Positions 51,233-58,511 of a DNA stretch of 64,000 bases are shown in pieces. A program made the translations under genes and the position numbers. The stretch is from contig JAEURJ010000007.1 in the NCBI GenBank assembly GCA_016789305.1, positions 310,001-374,000 on the forward strand, read 5' to 3'. The DNA is from Anaerolineales bacterium (GTDB lineage Bacteria > Chloroflexota > Anaerolineae > Anaerolineales > Villigracilaceae). Numbering within the stretch: the stretch's first letter is position 1; each line of letters starts with the position of its first letter. The notes beneath the pieces are model-generated. The model was not told the origin of the DNA and did not search any database. It saw only the letters and a list, made by a program, of their open reading frames with translations.

Positions 51233-51591
51233 CCGAAGAATATACTCCCATTCATTTTCTCGACGAACATATTGATGTGATCTTTCAAATGGCTCCTGTG
51301 CACGAAAAATCCCCACACTGCCCGAATGGATTTGTTTGGAACGAAAGAACATATCAGGTGATTGAGTCTCTTTCCGAATGGGCGGATTTCTCACGCAGCG
51401 GCAAGATGGCGAAGAACATGCGTCCCGCCCATGCGGAAGTGGCATCTTCGCGCGGCTCGTTAAATGTGGGCAGGTTTTATTTCCGAGTGAAAGTGGATTC
51501 GGGTCAGATATTTGATATTTATTATGACCGCGCCATGAAAGGTGTGGACAAACGCAAAGGGGAGTGGTTTGTGTATCGCGAGTTGGAATAA
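51229..51591 (+). CDS. Small protein of unknown function, DUF6504-like
   Basis: 120 residues. It begins with a variable segment and then has PNGFVWNERTYQVIESLSEW, FYFRVKVDSGQIFDIYYDRAM and a C-terminal WFVYRELE. This order, F-W-x-x-R-x-Y, then R-V-x-x-x-x-G-x-x-F-x-x-x-Y-D, resembles the DUF6504 family. I am not certain of the family name. No catalytic motif is visible. It is coupled by ATGA overlap to the channel-like gene, so the two probably act together. Confidence 0.65.
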   Translation: MTEEYTPIHFLDEHIDVIFQMAPVHEKSPHCPNGFVWNERTYQVIESLSEWADFSRSGKMAKNMRPAHAEVASSRGSLNVGRFYFRVKVDSGQIFDIYYDRAMKGVDKRKGEWFVYRELE

Positions 51592-51624
51592 AAAATAAGG
51601 AGTGCATCAGCACTCCTTATTTTT
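51591..51624. terminator. Bidirectional rho-independent terminator
   Basis: A perfect 15-bp stem AAAAATAAGGAGTGC/GCACTCCTTATTTTT (51591-51605 with 51610-51624), 4-base loop. It lies between the convergent small-protein gene and the ndh gene, overlapping both stop codons. Confidence 0.92.
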
Positions 51625-52874
51625 TATTCTTTCGTAATCAGTCTCACCTGATTATCATAGAAAACATAATCCCAGGCCCAATTGAACAGCACGATAATTC
51701 GATTGCGGAAGCCGATGATGCGATAGATGTGCAGGAAAACCCAAATCACCCAGGCGATAAACCCGCTGAAGGAAATGCCGAAGATTCTTGCCACGGCGGC
51801 GTTGCGTCCGATGGTGGCGAGTAGACCGGGGTCCTTGTAGTGGAAGTGCCCAAGTGGTTTGCCGGTCATCAGATTGATAATGCTTTTCGCAGTGAACACG
51901 CCTTGTTGGATCGCCACGGTGGAGATCATTGGCAGGGGCTGACCTTTTTCATCGAGCAGGAAGGCTGCATCCCCGATGACGAATGTTTCAGGATGCTGAG
52001 GCAGCTGCAAGGTCGGTTCGATGCGGATTCTTCCGCCGCTGGCTTTGTCTATGGAAAGTTCATCCACGATTTCAGTGGCTTTGACTCCTGCAGTCCAGAT
52101 CACAGTTTGCGTTTCGATCTGAGTTCCATCTGCGAGTTTTACCTGCACGCCGTTGTAACTGTCCAGCTTTGAATTCAATCGAATATCGACATTCTTCTTT
52201 TTCAAAAGTTTTACGGTGGCCTGACGCAATTCATCTGGATATGAACTGATCAAATTTGCGCCTGCTTCCAATAAAACCACTCGCGCATCGTTCAAGTTCA
52301 AGCGCGGATAATCCTTCTTCATGACATGTGTGATCAACTCGGCCAGCGCGCCTGCGGTTTCCACACCGGTTGGTCCGCCGCCTACGATGACGAAGGTGAG
52401 CATGGCCTTGCGTTTTTCTGTGTCCGCTTCATGGCTGGCCTGCTCGAACATTGAGAGCAGGTGGTTGCGAGTTTTAACGGCAGTATCAAGGTCCTTGAGT
52501 TGGAAACCTGATTTTTCGATGGTGTCAAAGCCAAAGAAATTCGTACGCCCGCCAACGGCGAGCACGAGATAATCGTAGGCAATCACGGAACCATTCAGCT
52601 TGACATATTTTTCATCGAAGTTGATCGCGCTTACTTCACCCATTTGGAAAGTGAGATTTTTTTGTTTGCGAAAGATCGTTCGCACGGGCTGTGCGATCTG
52701 CGAAGGCAGCAGGCCTGCAATGGCCACCTGGTACAGCAACGGCTGGAAGAGATGATGATTGTTCTTGTCGATCAGTGTGATGCGCACGCGCGATTTTGCC
52801 AGCCCGCGGGCAACTTCCAAGCCGGCAAATCCTGCGCCAATGATCACGATGTGGGGGATTTGATTTGCATTCAT
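51624..52874 (-). CDS. ndh: NADH dehydrogenase type II
   Basis: 416 residues. The FAD-binding Rossmann motif is VIIGAGFAGLEVARGLAK near residues 10-28, the NADH-binding one FVIVGGGPTGVETAGALAE near 160, and the second FAD contact FVIGDAAFLLDE near 300. The C-terminus has hydrophobic and basic stretches (RNRIIVLFNWAWDYVF) of the kind that anchor NDH-2 to the membrane. It transfers electrons from NADH to quinone without proton pumping. Start ATG 52874 has AAAGAGGCGAG upstream. Two Rex-like sites lie in the promoter region (52890-52907 and 52932-52949), which would make the gene respond to the NADH/NAD ratio. Confidence 0.93.
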   Translation of the reverse strand: MNANQIPHIVIIGAGFAGLEVARGLAKSRVRITLIDKNNHHLFQPLLYQVAIAGLLPSQIAQPVRTIFRKQKNLTFQMGEVSAINFDEKYVKLNGSVIAYDYLVLAVGGRTNFFGFDTIEKSGFQLKDLDTAVKTRNHLLSMFEQASHEADTEKRKAMLTFVIVGGGPTGVETAGALAELITHVMKKDYPRLNLNDARVVLLEAGANLISSYPDELRQATVKLLKKKNVDIRLNSKLDSYNGVQVKLADGTQIETQTVIWTAGVKATEIVDELSIDKASGGRIRIEPTLQLPQHPETFVIGDAAFLLDEKGQPLPMISTVAIQQGVFTAKSIINLMTGKPLGHFHYKDPGLLATIGRNAAVARIFGISFSGFIAWVIWVFLHIYRIIGFRNRIIVLFNWAWDYVFYDNQVRLITKE

Positions 52875-52889
52875 TCTCGCCTCTTTTTA

Positions 52890-52907
52890 TAGTGATTAAT
52901 TTCACTA
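52890..52907 (-). promoter_or_regulatory. Rex-like operator, promoter-proximal
   Basis: The 18-base sequence reads TAGTGAAATTAATCACTA on the minus strand, a perfect 6+6 inverted repeat with a 6-base centre. Compared with the Rex consensus TTGTGAAATATTTCACAA it matches 13 of 18 positions, mismatches being symmetric at positions 2 and 17 and in the centre. It overlaps the predicted ndh transcription start near 52903. Confidence 0.5.
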
Positions 52908-52909
52908 TT

Positions 52910-52938
52910 ATTATAACCAATTTGGTCCTATTTGTAAA
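52910..52938 (-). promoter_or_regulatory. Promoter of ndh
   Basis: On the minus strand TTTACA (52938-52933) and TATAAT (52915-52910) are separated by exactly 17 bases. Transcription should start near 52903, giving a leader of about 30 bases to the ATG. Confidence 0.8.
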
Positions 52939-52949
52939 GTATTTCACAA
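52932..52949 (+). promoter_or_regulatory. Rex-like operator overlapping the -35 box of ndh
   Basis: TTGTAAAGTATTTCACAA matches the Rex consensus TTGTGAAATATTTCACAA at 16 of 18 positions. It covers the -35 hexamer of the ndh promoter, a position where a bound repressor would block RNA polymerase. Rex represses genes of NADH reoxidation when NAD is high in Gram-positive bacteria, and ndh is a known Rex target there. The Rex gene itself is not in the window. Confidence 0.65.
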
Positions 52950-52962
52950 GTCGGATTTGGAA

Positions 52963-52995
52963 AATAAAAACCTCCCGCTTCTTACGACGGGAGGC
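52963..52995 (-). terminator. Rho-independent terminator of the MBL/galE transcript
   Basis: On the minus strand, CCTCCCG pairs with CGGGAGG (10-base loop), followed by TTTTTATTTT. It lies just downstream of the MBL-fold gene at 53021. Confidence 0.8.
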
Positions 52996-53020
52996 TTGAT
53001 TCTGAACAATTGACTTTGTG

Positions 53021-53707
53021 CTATCCTTTGAAATTCTCAATTTCCTTTTGCATCACTTCAGCAGGAAAGTCCATGCCATGCGCGGGATAAACGCGCTTGA
53101 TTCCCATCGGCAGGATTTTCTTCCAGCTTTGCACCACCTGCTTGATGTCATCCGCAAGCACAGGCAGGCCGGGCGTGAGGCGCAGATACCAATCGTTCAT
53201 CGCCATGTCGCCGACAATGGCATCGCCGGAATCAAGCAGGATGCTCGAATGTCCCTGTGAATGACCGGGCGTGTAAACCACTTTGCCGGGGATGCCATAT
53301 TCTGAAAGCGACATGCCGTTATCGTCGAGCACCATGTCCACTTTTATTTTTGGAAGATGCGGATGAAGGATTTTTTTTGCCGACCATGACATGAAATTGC
53401 CGTAGGGTGTTGTGCCGTCTGGAAAAGGCGGTTCACCGCTCTCGACCATGAATTGATCCTTGTGATGGACAGCTACTTTTGCTCCGGTCACTTCCTGCAC
53501 CTGGCTCAAACATGTGATGTGATCCCAGTGCCCGTGCGTGAGCAAGATCAAATCAATGGATTTTGGGTCAACACCAAGATTCTTTATTATTTTGAGGAAG
53601 GATGGAAAACCTCCCATCGCACCCGCATCCACGAGAATGGTGCGGTCGCCACGCAGGAGGAAACAATTACAAATACCAATTGGAATTCGGTGAAAGTTAA
53701 AGGCCAT
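53021..53707 (-). CDS. Metallo-beta-lactamase-fold hydrolase (glyoxalase II-like)
   Basis: 228 residues with the complete MBL metal site: LLTHGHWDHITCL near residue 57 (HxHxDH), GHSQGHSSILL near 148, VGDMAMNDW near 165 and VYPAHGMDF near 213. The N-terminus FHRIPIGICNCFLL is typical of small MBL hydrolases. No signal peptide, so cytoplasmic; substrate not evident. galE ends two bases before this gene begins, so the two are one transcript. Confidence 0.9.
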   Translation of the reverse strand: MAFNFHRIPIGICNCFLLRGDRTILVDAGAMGGFPSFLKIIKNLGVDPKSIDLILLTHGHWDHITCLSQVQEVTGAKVAVHHKDQFMVESGEPPFPDGTTPYGNFMSWSAKKILHPHLPKIKVDMVLDDNGMSLSEYGIPGKVVYTPGHSQGHSSILLDSGDAIVGDMAMNDWYLRLTPGLPVLADDIKQVVQSWKKILPMGIKRVYPAHGMDFPAEVMQKEIENFKG

Positions 53708-53709
53708 AT

Positions 53710-54693
53710 TTATCCTTGTTCGTTATATCCATTGGGATGAGATTTGTGCCATTCCCATGCGCTGGAGAGGATTTCCTGCATGTTGGTGTGTGCCGGTTTC
53801 CAGCCCAATTCCTTTATAACTTTGTCCGGTGAAGCGACGAGTCGTGCAGAGTCGCCGGGGCGTCGCGGAGATTCAACTACCGGAATGGCATGGCCTGTCA
53901 CTTTGCGAGCAGTCTCGATCACTTCGCGGACAGAGAATCCGTTTCCACTGCCGAGGTTGTAAATCATTTTATCTTTTGAATCGAGTGCGCCGAGTGCAAG
54001 GATATGTGCCGAAACCAGATCCGCAATATGAATGTAATCGCGGATACAAGTCCCATCCGGTGTGGGATAGTCCGTGCCAAAGATGGTGGCAGATTTGGCT
54101 TTGCCTTGGGCAATTTCCAATACACGGGGAATGAGATGTGATTCCGGTTGATGCGCCTCTCCACGGCCGGGCAAGGCTCCACAGGCATTGAAATATCGGA
54201 GCGCGGCGAAATGCAGCCCGTGGATGCTGCGATACCATTCCAAAGCTTGCTCGGTCATCAATTTGCTGTGGCCATAGACATTCGTAGGGCCGATGGGTGA
54301 GTCTTCTGTCAACGGGGTTTCACTGGATTGATAGACTGCTGCTGTGGAGGAAAAAACCAGTTTCTTAATGCCAGCCTGAACGGCAGTTTCCATCAATTGC
54401 AGGGAATTGGTGAAGTTATTGCGGAAGAACTTGCCGGGATCCTTCATGCTCTCGCCTGCTTCGATGAACGCTGCAAAATGCATGATGGCGTCAAATTTTG
54501 TGGAGGTAAGTGCTTCTGCGAGGGCGTGGCTGTCATCCAAGGAAGCATGAATGAATTTCGCTCCGGCAGGGATTGCTTCGCGATGTCCGGTAACAAGTGA
54601 GTCAAATACGGTGACGGAATGTCCTGCTTTGATCAATGCTTCAGCTGTGGCGGATCCGATATAGCCCGCACCGCCTGTGACAAAAATATTCAT
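53710..54693 (-). CDS. galE: UDP-glucose 4-epimerase
   Basis: 327 residues from the ATG at 54693, which has AGGAG about five bases upstream. It is an extended SDR with the NAD motif VTGGAGYIGSATAE, the catalytic SSTAAVYQS and YGHSKLMTEQ (Tyr and Lys), and PTPDGTCIRDYIHIADLVSA, which is characteristic of GalE. The enzyme interconverts UDP-glucose and UDP-galactose for polysaccharide synthesis. It is co-transcribed with an MBL hydrolase gene whose relation to sugar metabolism is not evident. Confidence 0.92.
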   Translation of the reverse strand: MNIFVTGGAGYIGSATAEALIKAGHSVTVFDSLVTGHREAIPAGAKFIHASLDDSHALAEALTSTKFDAIMHFAAFIEAGESMKDPGKFFRNNFTNSLQLMETAVQAGIKKLVFSSTAAVYQSSETPLTEDSPIGPTNVYGHSKLMTEQALEWYRSIHGLHFAALRYFNACGALPGRGEAHQPESHLIPRVLEIAQGKAKSATIFGTDYPTPDGTCIRDYIHIADLVSAHILALGALDSKDKMIYNLGSGNGFSVREVIETARKVTGHAIPVVESPRRPGDSARLVASPDKVIKELGWKPAHTNMQEILSSAWEWHKSHPNGYNEQG

Positions 54694-54729
54694 TGGTTCT
54701 CCTGGCAATTTAATTAAAAATATTATACA

Positions 54730-55635
54730 TTATTGGGCGGCGGGTTCTTCCTGCCATTGTTTTACATACCAACGAAGGTACTCGTCCACATGAGCGCTCC
54801 AATAGGTTTCACTATGATCGCCAGCGAACAGATGATATTCATGGATGTAATTTTGGCGGGTGAGTATTTCTTCGAGTAACCCTGCACTGCCTAGTTCGCG
54901 GTCTGCATCGCCAATGTCGAACCACAAATTGGGACGATCTGCTTCAGAAATTTTTTTGATATAGTTTTCGATATTGGGGGCATTATCTTTGAAAATAGCC
55001 GGGGAATGAAAACCAAGCGAACCAAAGAGTTCGGGATGTTCAAAACCAAGCTGTACGGTCCAGCCGCCTCCGCGGGAAAGGCCACCTAGTGAGCGATGAT
55101 CGCGGTCCGCGAGGGTGCGGTAGTTTTGGTCCACATATGGGATGAGGGCAGTAATTAATCGATCTCCAAAACCTGCTCCTTCGACCAGGTTCCAACCACG
55201 ATCATCTGGGAAGACAACAATAAAGGGGGGTGCTTCACCGCCATGGATAAGCTGATCTGCTATGGAGGGTGTCCCCAATCGTACCCATTGATCCTGGTTG
55301 TAGGTTTGACCATGTAATAAATAAAGAACGGGATATTTCATATCCTCCTGTACATCGTAACAGGGAGGTAAATAGACAAGAAATTCCTGCGGTGGATTTG
55401 TGGTTGAAACCACATCCTGCTTGACTTGTCCTGCATCCGTGAGACAGGTCAGCGGTGTAGGCGTTGGAGTTGGGGGGATGGGGCTTGGGCTTGGTGTAAA
55501 GGTAACTGTATTCGTTGCGGCAGGTGGGGACGTCACTGTTTGGGTGGTGGGAATTTCATTTGAGGTGGAGCAGGCTGAAAGTCCGAGAAGAAGCGTGAAC
55601 AGGGCAGTTTTGAGAATTGCTTGACGGGTATTCAT
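54730..55635 (-). CDS. Secreted lipoprotein esterase (enterochelin esterase/EstD-like alpha/beta hydrolase)
   Basis: 301 residues from the ATG at 55635. The signal peptide ends in the lipobox LSAC, followed by a Thr/Pro/Ser-rich linker of about 45 residues. The hydrolase domain has VLYLLHGQTYNQDQW near residue 125, the nucleophile elbow GLSRGGGW near 195 and a late His in FAGDHSETYW. This matches the esterase D / enterochelin esterase group. TATAAT lies seven bases before the ATG on the minus strand, so the mRNA may be leaderless. Continuing the frame further upstream would run through the tRNA-Pro gene, so that extension is not used. Confidence 0.85.
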   Translation of the reverse strand: MNTRQAILKTALFTLLLGLSACSTSNEIPTTQTVTSPPAATNTVTFTPSPSPIPPTPTPTPLTCLTDAGQVKQDVVSTTNPPQEFLVYLPPCYDVQEDMKYPVLYLLHGQTYNQDQWVRLGTPSIADQLIHGGEAPPFIVVFPDDRGWNLVEGAGFGDRLITALIPYVDQNYRTLADRDHRSLGGLSRGGGWTVQLGFEHPELFGSLGFHSPAIFKDNAPNIENYIKKISEADRPNLWFDIGDADRELGSAGLLEEILTRQNYIHEYHLFAGDHSETYWSAHVDEYLRWYVKQWQEEPAAQ

Positions 55636-55650
55636 CCTTCGCATTATACT
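55621..55650 (+). promoter_or_regulatory. Promoter of tRNA-Pro
   Basis: TTGACG (55621-55626) and TATACT (55645-55650) with an 18-base spacer. Transcription should begin near 55657, about 12 bases before the tRNA. It lies inside the first codons and -10 region of the divergent esterase gene (minus-strand TATAAT at 55648-55643), so the two promoters overlap. Confidence 0.7.
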
Positions 55651-55668
55651 CGGCAGGCTTAATCGCAT

Positions 55669-55743
55669 CGGGGCGTGGCGCAGTCCGGCTAGCGCGCTTG
55701 CTTTGGGAGCAAGAGGTCGCAGGTTCGAATCCTGTCGCCCCGA
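55669..55743 (+). tRNA. tRNA-Pro(TGG)
   Basis: 75 bases with a 7-bp acceptor stem CGGGGCG/CGCCCCG, the T-arm sequence GGTTCGAATCC, and an anticodon loop TTTGGGA, giving anticodon TGG for proline. C1 pairs with G72, the identity feature of bacterial tRNA-Pro. CCA is not encoded; the next bases are CAG. The last 20 bases are repeated at 55786-55805. Confidence 0.95.
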
Positions 55744-55785
55744 CAGTTTTGGTGACAGGCTCAGGTTTCCCATCGAGGGATGATA

Positions 55786-55805
55786 CGAATCCTGTCGCCC
55801 TGACA
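55786..55805 (+). repeat. Partial duplicate of the tRNA-Pro 3' end
   Basis: CGAATCCTGTCGCCC followed by TGACA repeats the 3' part of the tRNA-Pro gene (55726-55745, with one C to T difference) exactly 60 bases downstream. Duplicated tRNA 3' ends are typical of integrase attachment sites; the spacing here is too short for an element, so this may be a scar or an abandoned att site. Confidence 0.6.
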
Positions 55806-55903
55806 AGGGCCAACAACAGAGGCATCATGTCACGGAGTTAACATCTCTGTGAGGGTGCCTTTGTGGTTTAATGGATGTGCTAAAATTGAAGTGGAGATAA
55901 CCC

Positions 55904-56206
55904 ATGGCAAAGAAAGTCGACGTCGTTATTGAAGCAGTTCGTTATAAGAATGGTCAAATTGTCCTTGTGCGCGGATATGAACGCCGCGGAACCACATTTT
56001 CAGATCGCGTTCTATTGGACCGTAAAACCCTGGTCGAAAAACTGCAAAAAGGGAATCAGGTTTTGATCGGCTCCCGTGAAGAGTTGAAGGCAAGTACTTT
56101 CAAACTGGATGGAAATGTCCGGTTGGTCAAACAGGATAACCGTGAGTGGATCGCGACCGGTCCGGATGCGACCCAGGATCATCTTGAGAACGCCCCAATT
56201 TTTTAA
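55904..56206 (+). CDS. Small protein of unknown function
   Basis: 100 residues from an ATG preceded by GTGGAG. It has many Lys, Arg and hydrophobic residues and reads as beta-rich: VDVVIEAVRYKNGQIVLVRG, then RVLLDRKTLVEKLQKGNQVL. No cysteine, signal peptide or membrane segment. I do not recognise the family. It ends 15 bases before the NERD-like gene, so the two probably belong together. Confidence 0.75.
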   Translation: MAKKVDVVIEAVRYKNGQIVLVRGYERRGTTFSDRVLLDRKTLVEKLQKGNQVLIGSREELKASTFKLDGNVRLVKQDNREWIATGPDATQDHLENAPIF

Positions 56207-56221
56207 GACTGCAAGATCCAT

Positions 56222-57142
56222 ATGAAGATCATTGATAAAACCCCCATGCTCGATGAAAAGGGCCAGCTTACCCTTGCTGGTCAGATTCAAGGCAGATTGA
56301 AATATGGATTGAGCTGGCCCGCTGAACTGGAGGCTCAAAAGGCGGTGATCGCCCAATTTCAGCGAATTCTTGATAAGGGATATGTATTAATTCGCAATTT
56401 CACCCTGCCGAACAGCGAGATCATTATCCCGCTCATTATGTTGGCACCCAGCGGGGTATACGTAATTCATGTCACCACAGTTAAGGGTTTCTTTGAGGCC
56501 AAGGGCGATCAGTGGAATACAGTGGCAAATGACGTTGCGCAACCTGTGGCGATCAACCTCCTGACCCGCGTTTCTCGTTTTGCACGGGCAGTACAGGTAT
56601 ATCTTGAGCGGATCAATGTGGAATTAAAGACGCCAGTAGAACCCATTCTGATCACAATTGACCCTGGCGCTCATGTCGAATCGATGCGGCCGATCGCACG
56701 CGTGATCCAAAGCGATGCCATCAAGCAGTTCGCCAATTCTGTTTTGCAGGCTCGCCCCGTTTGGCGATTGGACTATGCATATAGCCTTGCGGATATCATT
56801 ATTGACCCGGCACCGCCCGATCAACGGAAACCTATCGTCCCCCCTGAAGCACCGCAAAATCCGGCAGATCGTGCACAAGCCATTTTCAACGCATCGAATC
56901 AATCTGATGCCGACAGCCTTGGTTTTGAATTTGAAGAAGATGCCCCTGAGGGCTTACAGTCTGCGGATACTCCACGACCTCCACAATCCATTAATCGAGG
57001 TTCACGCCCTTCACAACGTCCGCCGCAAAAAGGGAAGATGATGGGGTTGACCACCCAGCAGCTGATTCTTTTGGGCGTGTTATTCCTTTGTGAATGCATT
57101 ATTTTAGTGGGGTTCGGTTCTTATATCTTTTTGAATCAATAA
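56222..57142 (+). CDS. NERD-like nuclease-fold protein with C-terminal membrane anchor
   Basis: 306 residues. An N-terminal region (about 55-175) resembles a NERD domain: NFTLPNSEIIIPLIMLAPSG, then VYVIHVTTVKGFFEAKGDQW. The canonical E-x-K of the nuclease core is not preserved (HVTTVKG), so activity is doubtful. A disordered Pro/Asp/Glu-rich stretch (about 200-275) is followed by a single hydrophobic helix (about 282-303) at the very C-terminus, so the protein is tail-anchored with its main domain in the cytoplasm. Its function is unknown; it is next to the small gene at 55904. Confidence 0.75.
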   Translation: MKIIDKTPMLDEKGQLTLAGQIQGRLKYGLSWPAELEAQKAVIAQFQRILDKGYVLIRNFTLPNSEIIIPLIMLAPSGVYVIHVTTVKGFFEAKGDQWNTVANDVAQPVAINLLTRVSRFARAVQVYLERINVELKTPVEPILITIDPGAHVESMRPIARVIQSDAIKQFANSVLQARPVWRLDYAYSLADIIIDPAPPDQRKPIVPPEAPQNPADRAQAIFNASNQSDADSLGFEFEEDAPEGLQSADTPRPPQSINRGSRPSQRPPQKGKMMGLTTQQLILLGVLFLCECIILVGFGSYIFLNQ

Positions 57143-57149
57143 AAACACC

Positions 57150-57881
57150 TTGTCCACTCCATTACTCTCTCTGATCATCCCCGCCTATAATGAAGAAAAC
57201 CGCCTGCCCCGTGCGTTGGAGCAGGTTTTTGCATTTCTCGAAAAACAACCCTATTCCTTTGAAGTGCTTGTTGTGGAAAACGGGAGTACGGATCGTACGC
57301 TTGAAATCGCAACGCAATTCGCTTTGAACAAACCCAATTTGGTTCCGATCCATGAAGAGGCAAAAGGGAAAGGGAATGCGGTGAAGCGCGGGTTTCTCTC
57401 CGCACAGGGTGAATATCGTTTTATTTGTGATACAGATCTTTCAATGCCGATTGAAGAGGTCCTGAAATTTTTCCCTCCCCAACTTAACGATTTTGATGTT
57501 GCGATTGGCTCTCGTGAGGCTTTGGGCGCAGTACGTTATGATGAGCCGCCCTATCGTCATTGGGGCGGGAGGCTTATTAACTTCCTGATCCGTGTACTAA
57601 TCCTGCCGGGATTTCAGGATACGCAATGCGGATTTAAGTGTTTTCACGCGGAAGCTACAAAAGAAATCTTTGAGCAACAGACCTTAACTGGCTGGTCCTT
57701 TGATATTGAGTTGCTTTACCTGGCGCGCAAGAGAAAACTTCGCATCAAAGAAGTTCCCATTAACTGGTATTTCGATGCTGACAGTAAGGTCAGTGCCGTG
57801 CGCGATGCGATCAAAATGGTCAGCGATATTTTCCGAATTCATCTGAATTCACTTCGGGGTCGTTATGACCTCAATCCCTAG
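57150..57881 (+). CDS. Family 2 glycosyltransferase (dolichyl/polyprenyl-phosphate sugar synthase-like)
   Basis: 243 residues. The N-terminal half has the GT2 motifs LLSLIIPAYNEENRLPRAL, EVLVVENGSTDRT and FICDTDLSMPIEEVLKFF (the D-x-D-type site DTD). FQDTQCGFKCF and WSFDIELLYLARKRKL are characteristic of polyprenyl-phosphate glucosyl- or mannosyltransferases that act at the membrane. It transfers a sugar from a nucleotide donor to a lipid phosphate; the sugar is unknown. The start is a TTG at 57150, without a clear ribosome site. It overlaps rnhB by 17 bases. Confidence 0.85.
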   Translation: MSTPLLSLIIPAYNEENRLPRALEQVFAFLEKQPYSFEVLVVENGSTDRTLEIATQFALNKPNLVPIHEEAKGKGNAVKRGFLSAQGEYRFICDTDLSMPIEEVLKFFPPQLNDFDVAIGSREALGAVRYDEPPYRHWGGRLINFLIRVLILPGFQDTQCGFKCFHAEATKEIFEQQTLTGWSFDIELLYLARKRKLRIKEVPINWYFDADSKVSAVRDAIKMVSDIFRIHLNSLRGRYDLNP

Positions 57882-58485
57882 CCTGTTGTTTGAGAATGAA
57901 TTGTGGCCCGCTTATAAAAATATTGCCGGGCTGGATGAAGCCGGACGCGGTGCGCTGGCTGGCCCTGTCTGTGTGGGTGCGGTGATCCTGCCGGAAGATG
58001 AACCGCTTCTGACTCAAGCCTTGAGCGGGGCACGCGACTCCAAACAAATGACCCCCCGCAGCCGTTCCAAACTTGCTTTGCAGGTCAAGACCGTCGCGCG
58101 TGGATGGGGAATCGGTTTTGCAACAGCGGATGAAATCGATATGCTGGGAATTGTCCCCGCGACACGGCTTGCTGCTTGTCGTGCAGTGGAAATGCTTCCC
58201 GTTTTCCCGGATTACCTGCTTACCGATTTCCGCCTCGAACTTCCCGAGCTGGATGTATCTCAATCTGCCATTGTCAAAGGGGACCAAAAATCCTTAAGCA
58301 TTGCCTGTGCTTCGATCCTTGCCAAGACAGCAAGAGATGAGCGGATGTTGGAGTTGGATTCCGAATACCCCGTCTATGGCTTTGCCCATCACAAGGGATA
58401 TGGGACCCTGATGCACAGGACACAAATCATTTTGGATGGGTATTCCAATGTTCATCGAAAGACATTTGAAGTAAAAAGTCCCTGA
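57865..58485 (+). CDS. rnhB: Ribonuclease HII
   Basis: 206 residues. The signature AGLDEAGRGALAGPVCVGAV (about 22-41) carries the first catalytic Asp and Glu. DSKQM, LTDFRLELP and SIACASILAKTARDERM follow, the last being the family's later active-site segment. RNase HII removes ribonucleotides from RNA-DNA hybrids, including misincorporated single ribonucleotides. It overlaps the glycosyltransferase gene by 17 bases and ends within a terminator. Confidence 0.95.
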   Translation: MTSIPSLLFENELWPAYKNIAGLDEAGRGALAGPVCVGAVILPEDEPLLTQALSGARDSKQMTPRSRSKLALQVKTVARGWGIGFATADEIDMLGIVPATRLAACRAVEMLPVFPDYLLTDFRLELPELDVSQSAIVKGDQKSLSIACASILAKTARDERMLELDSEYPVYGFAHHKGYGTLMHRTQIILDGYSNVHRKTFEVKSP

Positions 58486-58504
58486 GTAAATTCAGGGACT
58501 TTTT
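58473..58504. terminator. Bidirectional rho-independent terminator
   Basis: A perfect 13-bp stem AAAAAGTCCCTGA/TCAGGGACTTTTT (58473-58485 with 58492-58504), 6-base loop. It ends rnhB and, on the other strand, the DUF1501 gene. Confidence 0.92.
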
Positions 58505-58511
58505 ACTTCCC

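Noticed and set aside
54730..55806. Extending the esterase gene upstream to 55806
   Set aside because: The extension would read antisense through the tRNA-Pro gene; a signal peptide and promoter are present at 55635.
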